Shown here: positions 10,561 to 21,718 of the stretch, piece after piece
How the letters are laid out: each line of letters starts with the position of its first letter
How positions within the stretch are numbered: position 1 is the first letter of the stretch
Origin: Rhizopus sp. PT2906
Lineage: Eukaryota; Mucoromycota; Mucoromycetes; Mucorales; Rhizopodaceae
Reading direction: 5' to 3'
Length of the DNA: 64,000 nt
Assembly: GCA_025529335.1 (NCBI GenBank)
Contig: JAMYHX010000002.1
Location: forward strand, 310,001 to 374,000
Position numbers and translations under genes: made by a program
The notes under the pieces: generated by a model
Databases searched by the model: none
Told to the model about the DNA's origin: nothing
Seen by the model: the letters and a program-made list of their open reading frames with translations, nothing else

Positions 10561-13500
10561 TCAGAGAGGAAGGATAGTGGTGACTAAAAGACCCCTTTTA
10601 GGATCAAGGGTAAAAATTTTTTGGAAGGAGTGAATGGGGTCAAGTGTAAGATATACTAGTGAGAAGGAGAAGAGGGGGAACCATCCTAAGAGTCTTTGCC
10701 CGAGGTAAGTGGGCGGAGTAGGCCGAAGCTTAGCGTGATAGAAGTAATCGAGTTCATATAGGATTCTACGTGTAGCTGGCCAACGGATGCTCCACGAGAG
10801 TGTTGTGTTAAGAGAGCGAGGTTTCCTGGTAGGCAACATATTTAAAAGGAAGGACAATGGGTCAGAAATAGTTTGGGGCATCATGAGTCTACGGTGCATC
10901 TGGAGACAGTGAATAGTGTGGGCTTTTGTGAAGGACTAGCCAGGGTGTCGAGGATAGGTTTTGTATCGACCACCAGGGAGCCAGTCAAGGCGCCAACATA
11001 TGCAGCGACTTCTTTCAGACTTGAACATAAGTAGCCATAGGACAGGGTCGAGAGAGATAATTGGGCGACAGTGCATAAGAAGAACGGAGACATGCGTAGA
11101 ACGTTTATTGTTGAGGCTGTTTTGACAATATTCTCGTTGTATCGAACGTAAAGAGCGACGATCCAGGGACTGTAGGTCGGGGAGCATCTCTTCCAAATGG
11201 GAGACCTAGAGAGCTTGTACCATTGGGAGTGGCTTCGGGGTTGGCAAATAAGTGGAAAAAGATGATGTAACAGAGCATCTTCTGGAAGAGCAAGGGAGCG
11301 TAGAAGGAACTGAGATTGCAGAGCATAAGTACGTTTCTGCATGGTTGGCAGCTTCGATATATGTAGCATTACCGTGGCGGAAGATGTGTGAGAACCACCG
11401 AAAATTTGACGCAAACAGGCGTTTTGAACATCTTCCAGTTGTTTATTAAGGAATGTGGTGATCTTAGTAATGGCCAAGTCGTATTCCAGTTGAGCACGAA
11501 CAACGTGGCTGTAAAAGCGGGTACCAAGGAGAGGAGAAAAGCCTTTAGGTGAACAACAATAGCTGAGAGTTGGTTCATAATGGCAAGGGCTTTGGTCTTG
11601 TTTTAATTGATTAATGCAGCAGCATCGAGATAGCCACTAGGACGAAAGGGATTCCGAAATAAGAAAAGGAAGGTTGCTTTGGAATTGGTTCGCCATAGAG
11701 ATGTAACTTGGAAACGGTTGCGTTGGGTCTAATATATTGAATTTACTTGGGTTCCATCGGTACTCAGGCTTGTAACTATGATCTTCGCAAGACTTGAGGA
11801 GAGTTGGCATATCGGCCTTATCAGCTATAAGAACCACATTGTCAGCATAGAGGGGGCAGTTCAACCTAAGGATAAGTTCGGTAGGGGGAATATCCGTGGT
11901 TATAGGTTGTGGGCGCAGAAGGCGAGATAGCTCGTTTATGTATATAGAATACAAAAATGGAGAGAGGATTGACCCTTGTAAGACGCCGGTGACTGGTGAG
12001 AAGCGGGTAGATGTTGCATTGTTGAGTAGCACTTCTATTCAGGCCGCGTCAAATAAGTTCCGTAGTAGGCTAACGAGTGCTGCAGGTGATGTCCTTTCTA
12101 GCGTGTGCCGTATTTGGCGGCGGTCCACAGTGTCATATGCTGACTTGATGTCCAAGAATGCCATAGGGTTATGCGGTAATGGCGACGGAGAATGTTACAT
12201 ATCTCTGTTAGGTAAAGGGCCTGGTCTAAGGATCCTCTAGATTCTCAAAACCCACCTTGGGCTATGTCCAAAGGAGGACTGTGATCAATCAGAAAGTGAT
12301 GGATACTACGTTCTAACAGCTTTCGGAAGACAGATGTGAGGCTAATAGGTCGATGATTCCCAGGCTCGGTCGGGTCATCTCTCTTATAAATCGGTATTAC
12401 TTGGACCAGACGCCAGTCAGCAGGTGTGTAAGATTATGTCCAGCATAGCTGAAACAGAAACAGCAGTATAGGTGCAAGGATGGGCTATAGAGGAGTGAGC
12501 ATCTCTTGCCGGAGATGATCATGGCCTGGTGCCTTCTTAGGTGGCAACTGTCTAAGAGCGTCTTTGACATCATCCAGTAAGATTGAGCAGGTATCTTACG
12601 AAAGAAGAGTAGAGTGATACAGTAACGAATGATCTTCGTCCATATCTTGGAGTAGTCGTCCTGAATAGATTGTTTGCAAGCGCGAAACCATTACTTCTGC
12701 TGCTATTCAAGGCCATCTATGGTAGAAAAAGAGGGCTTTAGGTTTCTGTTTTTGCATATTTACACAGCCTTGCGATAGTTTTAGTATACACCCCCTTTTC
12801 CATTTTGTTACAGAAATCTTTCCAGGTTTCTCGCCTTCGTTGCTGGATCATTCTGCGCAATTTAGCTTTAGTTTCTTGATGGAGCAGCCAATATTTTAGG
12901 CAGTTTATTCCCTGTGCTTTTCGCCACTTCCTGTAGTGGTATTCTTTTAGATCAAAGATCTCTTGTAATTCGCGTGTCCAAAACTGTTGCTGAAAAATAT
13001 CTGGTCGTCTTGTATGATGTTTACAAACCAAAGCCGGAGATAAATAGATCGCTTGACAAAGGGCTCGACTGAATTGCTCAATATATGTCGCTGCGGAGGA
13101 TCTGTTGTCAAAGGAAGGGATGTTGGTTGGTATGAGATCCTTAGTGAGATGAGAAAAGTGTTCCAGATATTGAGATCTGAGCTGGTCATCTTTTAGTTTG
13201 TTTAAGTGCCATAAGATTCGTTTGGGTGCATTGGTTCTCAGGGATGGTGTTGCAACTTGAAAGGAGAGTGTCATAAACTTATGATAAGGATCAAGCGATA
13301 AGCCATCTCTGATTAGTAGCTGTGGATAAGGTAGTTCTGTCGTACTGATGAAGTAGTCAATAATGCTGCTATCATTAAAAGTCATATATGTGGGTGATCC
13401 ATAGGCCAATCTTTCAATTCCATATAATCATACCATGTGATTTGATCCAGTCATATAATATTTGTCCTCGGTGAGTATGAATAGTATCTCCAGTAATATG

Positions 13501-13944
13501 TCCTAGTCGTACGTTGATGCTGCCGCAGATGATTGTGGATGTAATATTGGTTAAATCCAAGGGTAGTAAGTCAAGGATGCTGGAAATTTCTGTATGTGAC
13601 AAAGATGGAGGTAAGTAGAGACAATGGACAAGGTGTTTCGATATAACGAAAGACAAGGTATACCTAGCTAGTAGAGGATGCCTGGGAGGAATATATTATA
13701 CTGAGAAAGGACAGGAAGGGTTGACTAACGGGGTAATACCAAGACTACCTCGATTCTTGATTGATTGGATAGGTTGACCATAAGTGTGAAATTGTTGCCA
13801 GGATGTAGGATACTTGTTAGGTGAGAGGAGCCAGGTTTCGGTAATTAAAAGAACGGAAGAGGATTCAGTTAATTTAAGGAGTGGTGAGATAGCTTGTGTT
13901 GGTAGACCAGTGGCGTTGATTAGCGATATGCTAATTGTGGTCAT
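10561..13944 (-). pseudogene. LINE ORF2 (endonuclease-reverse transcriptase), broken
   Basis: It starts around 13944 (MTTISISLINATGL), 13 bp inside ORF1. The apurinic-type endonuclease is split: ITETWLLSP near 13820, then a stop near 13696, IICGSINVRLG near 13540, and SIIDYF at about 13355. The reverse transcriptase follows with a polymerase core VLQGSILSPFLYSIYINELSR (split across 11900-11990) and a catalytic box reading LYADN rather than YADD. The C-terminal part (10561-11477) holds the usual trailing domain in two or three frames. The many stops and shifts rule out activity. Only the family, not the exact clade, is clear. Confidence 0.8.
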
Positions 13945-14893
13945 TATAGTTGAGAGGTGGTTCCTCACGATCCGAGAGAAGCATAGCGGCGTCCTCATCA
14001 ACATTGAAGACATCTGTTGGGTTGATGACTTTAGTAGGAAGGCTTTCATCAAGGACGGATTTGCTAATCCAACCTTGATTGTCAAAGTAACGGGCTACAG
14101 CTGTCTTGACTGGAGCACGGATATAGGTTAGGGCTTTCTTCACGCAATCACTATGGTACATAAAGGCAAAGTCGTCCGGTTCTTCTTTAGAACAATGTTC
14201 ATATTTGTGATCCATAAGGATTGAGCCGTCGCAAGGGTTGAAATCGCCCTTGGTGCGTACCTTAAATTTTTGGAGGTGGGATTTCAGTTCGAACGCATAA
14301 TCGCTGTGGACAAGGAGAGCCACAACGTTGTGGGTGAGGTAATGAATGTTAAGAATACGGCTATTGTTAATGTCCAGTTGACGAAGACGGTTTCTCAATT
14401 GCCCGACGGGTACACGGGCTTTAGTCGGTGTGTAGATATATTGATAACCTTGGTTCTCGAAAGGTGGTTGCAAAAATCGAGCAGCGGTTTCCTGGCGTTG
14501 GATTCGACGTTGTTGACGTTTTTCGAGCATGAAGGTTTTGATGCTATTGAGCCGGGCTGTGCCTCGCCAAGGAGGGAGTGGTTGAGAGGGAGGGTGCAGA
14601 GGTGGGAACTGAGAATCGTTTAAGTCAGTATAGGGCCAGGAATCAGCAAAAGTTTGTTGGATGCGCAATGCTTGAATTTCCTCCTGGGCTTGTTTGAGCT
14701 CAGCTTGGGTCTGTTTAAGTTCGGCATATAGTTTTTCAATGGTAGATTGCAAATCGGCAATGGTTACACTGGATGTCAAACCATTGTTCTCGGGGCTCGG
14801 GGATGATGACCCAGAAATTTCCAATGAGTTCTGGGCGTTGGCATCAGAAGGTGTTTCAGTAGTTGTTGAAACAAACTGAAGCAAGTTGGCCAT
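13931..14893 (-). CDS. LINE ORF1 protein
   Basis: An unbroken 320-residue frame with a Ser/Thr-rich start, a heptad-like coiled coil at about residues 48-78 (KLYAELKQTQAELKQAQ), a Pro-rich stretch and a basic region (MLEKRQQRRIQRQETAARF). It lies directly upstream of, and overlaps, the endonuclease frame, as expected for ORF1 of a two-ORF LINE, whose product binds the element RNA. Its survival while ORF2 is broken may be chance or may reflect a young element. Confidence 0.75.
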   Translation of the reverse strand: MANLLQFVSTTTETPSDANAQNSLEISGSSSPSPENNGLTSSVTIADLQSTIEKLYAELKQTQAELKQAQEEIQALRIQQTFADSWPYTDLNDSQFPPLHPPSQPLPPWRGTARLNSIKTFMLEKRQQRRIQRQETAARFLQPPFENQGYQYIYTPTKARVPVGQLRNRLRQLDINNSRILNIHYLTHNVVALLVHSDYAFELKSHLQKFKVRTKGDFNPCDGSILMDHKYEHCSKEEPDDFAFMYHSDCVKKALTYIRAPVKTAVARYFDNQGWISKSVLDESLPTKVINPTDVFNVDEDAAMLLSDREEPPLNYNDHN

Positions 14894-15189
14894 GGTAGGG
14901 GCATCATAGTTCTTGTTACAGCATTTACAAATGAAGCTAGGCTGAGGGGGTCGCCTGGCGAAGTTTCACTGCGGTATAAGGAGTCCACTGTTTGACAACT
15001 GGTGCAAACGAGCCGTCGACGTTGGATCTCAAATTGCTTATATAAACTTCGGACCTGTTCGCTCGAAAGAACAGGTACAGTAGGCTTGCATCCTCAAACT
15101 CTAGGTGGCATTGAGGTTTAATGAAGTTATATATATATATTTTATTTGTTTGTAAATGTGCGTGTAACGTATAGAAAGCGGAAAAAAAG

Positions 15190-15420
15190 CTCTTATTGTA
15201 AGATGTACAGTTTTTTCTATAAGTAATATCGCATAATCCGAAAATTTATAATACAAAATATACAAAATACGGCATCTTGGAACGACATTACTTTCTGGAA
15301 ATAATGTACAGTCTTTTCAGAAAGTAAAGTCGCATTTCTACAGTTTTTATAATACAATTTATACAAAAAAGCGATAAGTCAGTGCGACATCCCTTTCTGG
15401 GAATAGTGTAAAAGAACAGT
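15190..15420. repeat. Two degenerate tandem units of about 115 bp
   Basis: Two similar units lie side by side (about 15190-15305 and 15306-15420). Each has a GTACAG start, a GTAATATCGCAT/GTAAAGTCGCAT segment, TTTATAATACAA and a CGACATTACTTTCTGG/CGACATCCCTTTCTGG end. They sit between the 5' end of one LINE and the 3' end of another fragment and may be LINE untranslated-region repeats. Confidence 0.55.
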
Positions 15421-15469
15421 ATATGGAGCATAGAAAAGAAGAGAAAGGAAGGAAAATAAATGTAACCGT

Positions 15470-16510
15470 TCAAGCAATGGATGCTTGTTTAAGAATATGG
15501 ATTCCTGCGAGACACTGTTTGACAAAAGAGAGGAAGGGAAAGGAATGTTCTGAATAACTGATTGTCAGTGAGAGATCCATAATAACTACAGCGTAATCCA
15601 GACAATAGTGAGTATAGTGTGAACTTGTGAAGGATGGATGAGATGAGATGCTTTTAGAGTACGCAGTAGAGCGAGCATATGTGCAGGCTGTAGGTTCATA
15701 TTGGCATAATAAGGTTGTAGGATAGATTGTGATATCGGGTGTTTGAAAGAGCAAAAAACCAGAAAATAGGCAATATTATCTTCATTCGCTTGACAAATTC
15801 GACATTGAGGGGAAGAAAAGACATTAATCTGATATAAATAAGCCATTGTAAGCAATTTAGAGCGGAGGACCCTATACCACACTATCCGCGCTTGTAGTAG
15901 CATATCCGCTTTCCAGAACATCTTGAGGCGAGACACATGAATGAGGAATCTTGGCATAGAAGGAAGTGGTCTGAGAGCCGTCTAAATTGAATGGAGGAGA
16001 ATTGTTGCCGCAACGGTTGTTGTTGAAATGGCAGTACAAGGGTATCAGCAGTTTGATCTTCTGTGATATGTGGTACGTCTTGCAGAATAACGTCCCAGAG
16101 GAACAACTGCAATCGTATTGTTCTGTGTTGTGACATATCTTTGTACAGTCGCTGACACAGGCTAGACTTAATAGGGTATTTACTTCTCACTCGCAAACGT
16201 AGGCGTTCGGTTGCATCATCGATAATAAAAAAGTTTGAAGTCAAAACCCTGAGGTGGCAAAAATCTGGAATGGAGAGGAACAAATTTGCTAAAGGTAACA
16301 GCAGGATGTTTGCAAGAGATAATGAGGAAAAATCTGGGCTGAATCCAAAATGATCAAAGGCTTTGTAGATGGGCTGCATGATAGACAGAGGATAAATGAG
16401 ATCATATTTCCAACATGCAGGCACAAAGAAGGAAAGAAAGCGGAAATGATAATTCCTGGAAATATTGAACAAATGGTGTTGTATAATAGACTGTATCAGT
16501 GAGGGAGTTC
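15470..16510 (-). pseudogene. 3' fragment of a second LINE (ORF2 C-terminus)
   Basis: The frames at 15882-16500 (FGFSPDFSSLSLANILLLPL; FLWDVILQDVP) and 15586-15957 (ARIVWYRVLRSKLLTMAYL; CRICQANEDN then H/C-type spacing) are the C-terminal region of a fungal LINE ORF2, downstream of the reverse transcriptase. It is 5'-truncated, frameshifted and dead. It is a separate insertion from the element to its left, because the order is C-terminus, then 5' end of the other element. Confidence 0.7.
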
Positions 16511-16790
16511 CATTTGGGGCAAATATATGACGAAGATACCTTACTTGCAGGACCAAATATTGCACTTGTGGGTGCGTGGCTTTTTTATCTGTCATATCCT
16601 TCGTACTCCCGATTACCTTAAAGGTCCTGTCAAGCAGGCTGTAGCCAGTCTCCTTGCTAACAAAGGATATATTGATCGTAACGAATGCCTTGAGCTCTTT
16701 CCCATCAAAAAAGACATGAGTTCTACTTTTTGTTACTTTAACAATCTCCCTTCCTGAGATCCACTTCTCTGCCCCTCTCTTCAAGTCATC
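16500..16790 (+). pseudogene. Probable LINE ORF1 C-terminal fragment, opposite strand
   Basis: The plus-strand frame with PDYLKGPVKQAVASLL and NKGYIDRNECLELFP resembles the end of ORF1 in the nearby element (YIRAPVKTAVARYF, NQGWISKS). It lies head-to-head with the minus-strand LINE fragment. The similarity is by eye and moderate. Confidence 0.45.
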
Positions 16791-16916
16791 GCATTTTTAC
16801 TCTCAAGCTCAGAAGGGCTTTTAGATACCTCTTTCATTCTTTGAACTGTCCAATATAAAAATGTTGCGTGCTCACTTGGGTTTAATAAATAAAAAAAATT
16901 GCTTAATCGCATAACT

Positions 16917-17312
16917 CAGATGAACTGGATAAAATTCATAAGGAGAAGTTGTCAGGATCGAAAACCATTGCATATACTTTTATGCTTAATCCGTCCAACG
17001 TTAGGTCAAAAGCAGAAAATCCTTTTGGATCTTTACTTCTCATGACTCCTTTACTGCTTCCTATCCATACAGCTGAAAGTCAAGAATGATAAAGTATCAA
17101 GTTGTAAGCTTGTCTTTTCTTTAAAAAAAAATATGCTAGAAGGAAGAGCAGAGTACACAGTTAGATTGAATACGAAAGCATCTACAAGACAGCAACCGAA
17201 TGAATGAACAACAGTACAATGGATTAGCAGAAATAAACAATGTCAAAAGCAAAGCAACGATACACATATGCCTAAAACTCTTTCAGCGTTGCGATTCGGA
17301 GCACTAAATATT
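16917..17312. repeat. Segmental duplication, copy 2, left block
   Basis: Matches 8522-8942 and ends about 57 bp before the TAF5 start codon. It therefore covers the presumed TAF5 promoter, which copy 1 also keeps although its TAF5 body is lost. Confidence 0.85.
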
Positions 17313-17369
17313 AATGTGCTGTAAAATCCATCCACTGGCCCTTCTTTTTTTTTATTTCTTTTACGCATC

Positions 17370-19532
17370 ATGTCAGTACCTTCACAGACACCACTAAACA
17401 GTCCCACATTACCTTCACAATCAGATGTCGAAAGAATCGTTTCAAATTACTTTATAAAGAGAGGATATAGCGCGTCAACAATACAGCAGGAAAGCATTTC
17501 CTTGGATCATCTATTACAACAATACAAAACTACCAATAACACATGTGATTTGTTAAAATCAATACAAGAACACGATTTTGAAGACATTGAAACTGTCCAA
17601 TCAAGCTATGAACACTTGAGAGAATGGATAATGAATGCACTTGATATATACAAGGTAAATGCTTATGGAATCTATACTTTAATAGAATCTTATATATTTT
17701 TAGAATGAACTCCAAGCTCTACTGTATCCAATATTCATTTACATTTTTCTACAATTTAAAGCAAGAGGACTTGTTGACTATGGTAAGCTTTTTTGTCTCT
17801 TTTGTATAAACATTTCAATCGTAATTATTGTAAATTTCACAGCAAATGATTTTTTTCATGCTTTTAAACAAGATCATGTTATGCATGAGGACGAATTGAA
17901 TGCAGTTTTCAATACAACCTCGATACAGGACCAATTAGCTCATAAATATACTGTGAAACTATCACCTATTCCACTCGAATTGTTTTATCGATTCCTTCAT
18001 GAAAGTCAACATAAAACGCTCTTGAGGATTGTTAACCAGCATTTGAATATAAACAAACTACCACCGGTATCTGCAGGCGAAGTATCCGATCAGGGGAAGG
18101 TAAAGGTTTGAGCCATATATCAAAAAAGCATTCATTGATTAGACATGGGAAATAAATACAAAAGAATGTCGTAGAGTATGGATGAAACAAGAATTAAATC
18201 AGAAGCGGAAGCAATGGAACTGGATGAACCGTTTATCTTGCCATAGTAAGAAAAACCCCCATTCACTTTTACTGGTACTCATACATATGTCAATAGTGAA
18301 AATACAGATGTACAAGCAGAAATAGAGTCATTGAATGAAATAAGAAAGCTTGTATCTTTAGGGAGCCTCGCGCAGCCAAATATCTGCCTTTATACGTTCC
18401 ATCATACACAGGATCAGTAAATATAAGTTATTATGGTGCCATTGTATGTGCTAATTGATCATTTTATAGGCTCAATTGCATTGCTATATCCGAAGATGCA
18501 ACGCTTATAGCCGGAGGCTTTTCGGAATCATTTATCAAAGTTTGGAACCTAAAAGGAGAGAAACTAAGAGATAGAAATGAGATGGACAAAAGTAAGGCAA
18601 ACAGTTCTTTGTCAGTAAGCCAAGACTAATTGCTATCAAAAGATCTCCCAGGGACACAATATAAGAAGCTAGTAGGTCACTCTGGCCCTATTTTTGGCTT
18701 AAGCTTTAGTCATGATAACCAATATCTTATATCATGTTCAGAAGACAAGACAGGTAAATAATAAAAAGGAGATAATTAAAACAATAATAAAACATCTTGA
18801 TAGTAAGATTATGGTGCCTTAAAACATACAAGAACCTGGTATGCTACAAAAGTCACAACTATCCCGTTTGGGATGTAGATTTTGGACCGTACGGATTTTA
18901 CTTTGCTACTGCCTCACATGATCGGACAGCAAGATTATGGAGTTGTGATCATGTGCATCCTTTGCGAATATTTGCAGGGCATTTATCGGACGTGAATGTA
19001 CTTGGAGCATACAACATAATAATGCAGGCTCTTACTTTATTCTATATAGACAGTAAAGTTTCATCCCAATTCTAAATACCTTGTCACTGGATCTTGTGAT
19101 AAAACGGTACGACTGTGGGATGTTCAAAGAGGTACATGTGTTCGAGTATTTACTGGACACACTGGCTCAGTTCATGCAGTGGCTATATCACCCAATGGTC
19201 GCTGGATGGCATCTGCAGGGGAAGACACTAATATTATACTATGGGACTTGGGAAGTGGCAGACGGCTCAAGACGATGACAGGACATACAGGGTTTATTTA
19301 TTCGATTACATTTAATGCAGATAGTACCATTCTTGTCTCGGGAAGCGGAGATGGGACTGTGAGAGTGTGGGATGTGAATAAGAACACGCCAAATGAATTT
19401 AGAGAAGAGCAATCATCAGATTTTAAAAGGACAAAGCTGAATGGGAAAGCAAAGGATAAAAAAGACAAGATGAAGCCATTGCTCATGGATTTGAACGCAA
19501 AAAAGAGTAAAAGGAATATGTTGGAAAGGTAA
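17370..19532 (+). CDS. TAF5: TFIID/SAGA subunit TAF5, WD40 protein
   Basis: Nine exons: 17370-17654, 17704-17782, 17843-18099, 18175-18245, 18297-18416, 18470-18591, 18643-18753, 18804-18997 and 19050-19532. They sum to 574 codons. The N-terminus has a LisH-like segment (VERIVSNYFIKRGYSASTI, residues about 20-38) and the TAF5 NTD2 helical domain (ELQALLYPIFIYIFL). The C-terminal half is a WD40 propeller: LNCIAISEDATLIAGG, LVGHSGPIFGLSFS, YPVWDVDFGPYGFYFATAS, FHPNSKYLVTGSCDKTVRLWD, VAISPNGRWMASAGED. TAF5 scaffolds TFIID and, in yeast, SAGA in the nucleus. The protein is shorter than most TAF5s because of a short acidic linker. Exon 4 to 7 borders are the least certain. It is intact only in copy 2 of the duplication; a scar remains at 8943. 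Confidence 0.9.
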
Positions 19533-21000
19533 TATCTGTAATAATGAATGACTAAAGGTTTAATAATGTATTATTATTACTATTATCAGCGATGATCATC
19601 TGTCAACGTTTTCCACTAGAAATACGCCAATTTACATTGTGCAATTTACCAAGCGAAACTTATGCTTAGCTGCTGGCGCAAAAACTAATTTACCAGTATT
19701 TGATTTATAATAAAAGAAATAAAAAAGGACAGTGTACACTATTTTCGTTCAACTCCATCCAAGCTTTAAAACGTCCAATATGATTTGCAATAACGCCATT
19801 TGGCATCGTTAGCACTGTACAATTTAGTTTATTACAATTTGTTGGCAGGATCTACTCTGCCGAGGAAGTTCTTTAAGAGTTGGTTACATTCTTCTGGTTT
19901 TTCCCAAAGGATCCAGTGACCAGAATCACTGACAAGGTGCATTTCAATACCAGGAATGAATTCGGGCATTCTGGAGGCCATGGAGGGAGGCAAAGCAGCG
20001 TCCTTTTCGGCCATAACCATCATAGCAGGTTTGCGGATAATAGGATCCAATCCTTTGCATTGCACATAGTTATTATGAGTTTGCTTATACCAGTTCAATC
20101 CACCACGAGCACCACGCTTCTTGTATTGTTCAACATAGTAATTCATGACACTCTCAGGAATCTTTTCATGTCGAGGTCTATCTTCGCGTCCTTCGGCTAG
20201 TGTTCCTTTAACGGGATCAATCAATGGTTCTTTCATGTCACCAATGGGGCGGAAGACACGGCGAAAGAATTTGGCAGTATTATTGTTCATATCTTGCTCA
20301 GCCTCGGGCGTGACCAAATAGAGTTGATATTTAAAGTTTGGGAAAGTCTTTACGATCTCTTCCAAGGTAGTGGGATGTTGTGCAGGAGGAACGTAGGGTG
20401 TGCAGAAACTAGCAAGTGCCTTGACACGTTCGGGATAGAATTGACCGAAGCGCCAGGTGACAGCTCCTCCCCAATCATGGCCAATGACAGTAACAGTGGG
20501 TATTTGAAGATGGTCCAAAAGACCGGCCAAGTCCTTGCTGACTACACCTAAGCCATACTCTGCTGGATCCTCGGGAGCATCCTAACAAGAAGATTAGATA
20601 AAAAGAAAAACTAACATGCCAACTTACGGATTCACCAAAACCGCGAAGACTAGGAACAATGACACGATAACCGAGGTTGACGAGGAAAGGGATTTGTTCT
20701 CTCCAGGCAATCCAACTGAATTGGAAGGTAATGATTGATATGTTATACACACAGTTTCACGTAATTAATGACTTACAGGTCTGGCCATCCATGAATTAAT
20801 AACAAAGCCTTATCTGAAGTAGGGTTTTGGTCAACGTAATGTAGACGAATACCGTTGACTTGACAGTATTGATGGTTATAAGAAGCAGGGTTGTTATGGT
20901 CAAACATGTTTTGATCAATGGAAGGAAAGAAAGAAAAGACTGGCGTAATGCATTTATATTCATATAAAACATAACTGCGGAATAATAATTCTTCCCTTAG
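19448..21000. repeat. Segmental duplication, copy 2, right block
   Basis: Matches 8943-9160 (TAF5 end and 3' flank, sharing GCGATGATCATCTGTCAA and AATACGCCAATTTACATTGT) and 9250-10412 (epoxide hydrolase with promoter). Between 19713 and 19840 the copies have diverged. The match ends around the TTCTTCCCTTA stretch near 21000, equal to about 10412. Confidence 0.85.
19832..20907 (-). CDS. Soluble epoxide hydrolase-like alpha/beta hydrolase, copy 2
   Basis: Exons 20777-20907, 20628-20715 and 19832-20581 give 322 residues, with splice sites at the same places as the twin at 9244-10313. The catalytic Asp (GHDWGG), acid Asp (AEKDAALPP) and His (DSGHWILW) are all kept. Differences concentrate in the last exon: for example AKFFRRVFRPIGDMKEPLIDPVK against EQFFCRIFRPIDDMKEPLTDAIN when read in short pieces, so the lid and substrate pocket may differ. 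It converges with TAF5 (299 bp between stops). Both copies look functional. Confidence 0.9.
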
Positions 21001-21042
21001 TGGGTTTTATGCTTACCAAATGCTAATGGCGGTAACTTAAAA

Positions 21043-21718
21043 TTAGCTATGGTTTATTTCTTTCGTTTCTTCTACGTGCCCATCCGGGAATTGAATCCGC
21101 TTTGTTGTTTCACTTATTCCATTCGATTTTCGTGTTATTATTGTTACTTGTGTGCCATCAGGCTGAGATGTTGTCCGAGTAGAGCTATAAGACCATTGAA
21201 TGCCTGAAGGTTGTTGAGTTATCTATCAAAAGGGATGAGTTGATGATAAGCTAACATAAATTAGCATTTACTTTGTTATTTACATTATTATTATTGCTTG
21301 GGACAATAGCATTGTTATTATTGTTGTCTGGATATCTGAATACATGCTTAAATACACTTCCAATTGTATTGGATAATGCGGAAGTGACAGCACCCACTGC
21401 TGGTGGTATAGCATTATAATTGACAGCCGGCTGTACTTCATTCTCTTCTCGTTCTTCCCTTACTATTTCTTCAGCTCTTCTATTCTGCTTTGATTTCCTA
21501 GCTAGTCTTCTAAAGTCACTTCCTTCATAATCATCCAATATAGGTTGACTGTTTATTTGAGTATGGTTTCCATCTATGATTGTAGTCACCGGTTCAAATA
21601 GACGATGGCTCATATCTCTGAATAACGTTGAAAATGCTCCCTGCATCATAGAATTGATCATACTCTCAAATGCTTCGAAATCCTCATTTTGATTACTGTT
21701 GTTATTGTTATGTGGCAT
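21043..21718 (-). CDS. Unknown small protein, two exons
   Basis: Exons 21272-21718 and 21043-21222, joined by a 49-bp GTAAAT-TAG intron, give 208 residues. The N-terminal half has Asn runs and a helical segment (FEAFESMINSMMQGAFSTLF), followed by a charged stretch (RKSKQNRRAEEIVREEREE) and Asn-rich linkers. The second exon ends with a repetitive Ser/Thr pattern (WSYSSTRTTSQPDGTQ, IQFPDGHVEETKEIN). That DGT-V/E-E-type tail recalls the ends of HAX1 and myeloid leukaemia factor proteins, but I would not assign either. No signal peptide or clear membrane segment. Confidence 0.6.

Larger units (their letters stand above)
10555..15110 (-). mobile_element. LINE-type non-LTR retrotransposon, degenerate
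   Basis: A two-ORF element running right to left: an intact ORF1 (13931-14893), then an overlapping ORF2 with endonuclease and reverse transcriptase broken by stops and frameshifts. The region is clearly richer in GC than the flanks. The 5' part extends to about 15110; the 3' end is near 10555. It separates the two copies of the segmental duplication. I could not identify target-site duplications or a poly(A) tail, so the ends are approximate. Confidence 0.85.
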
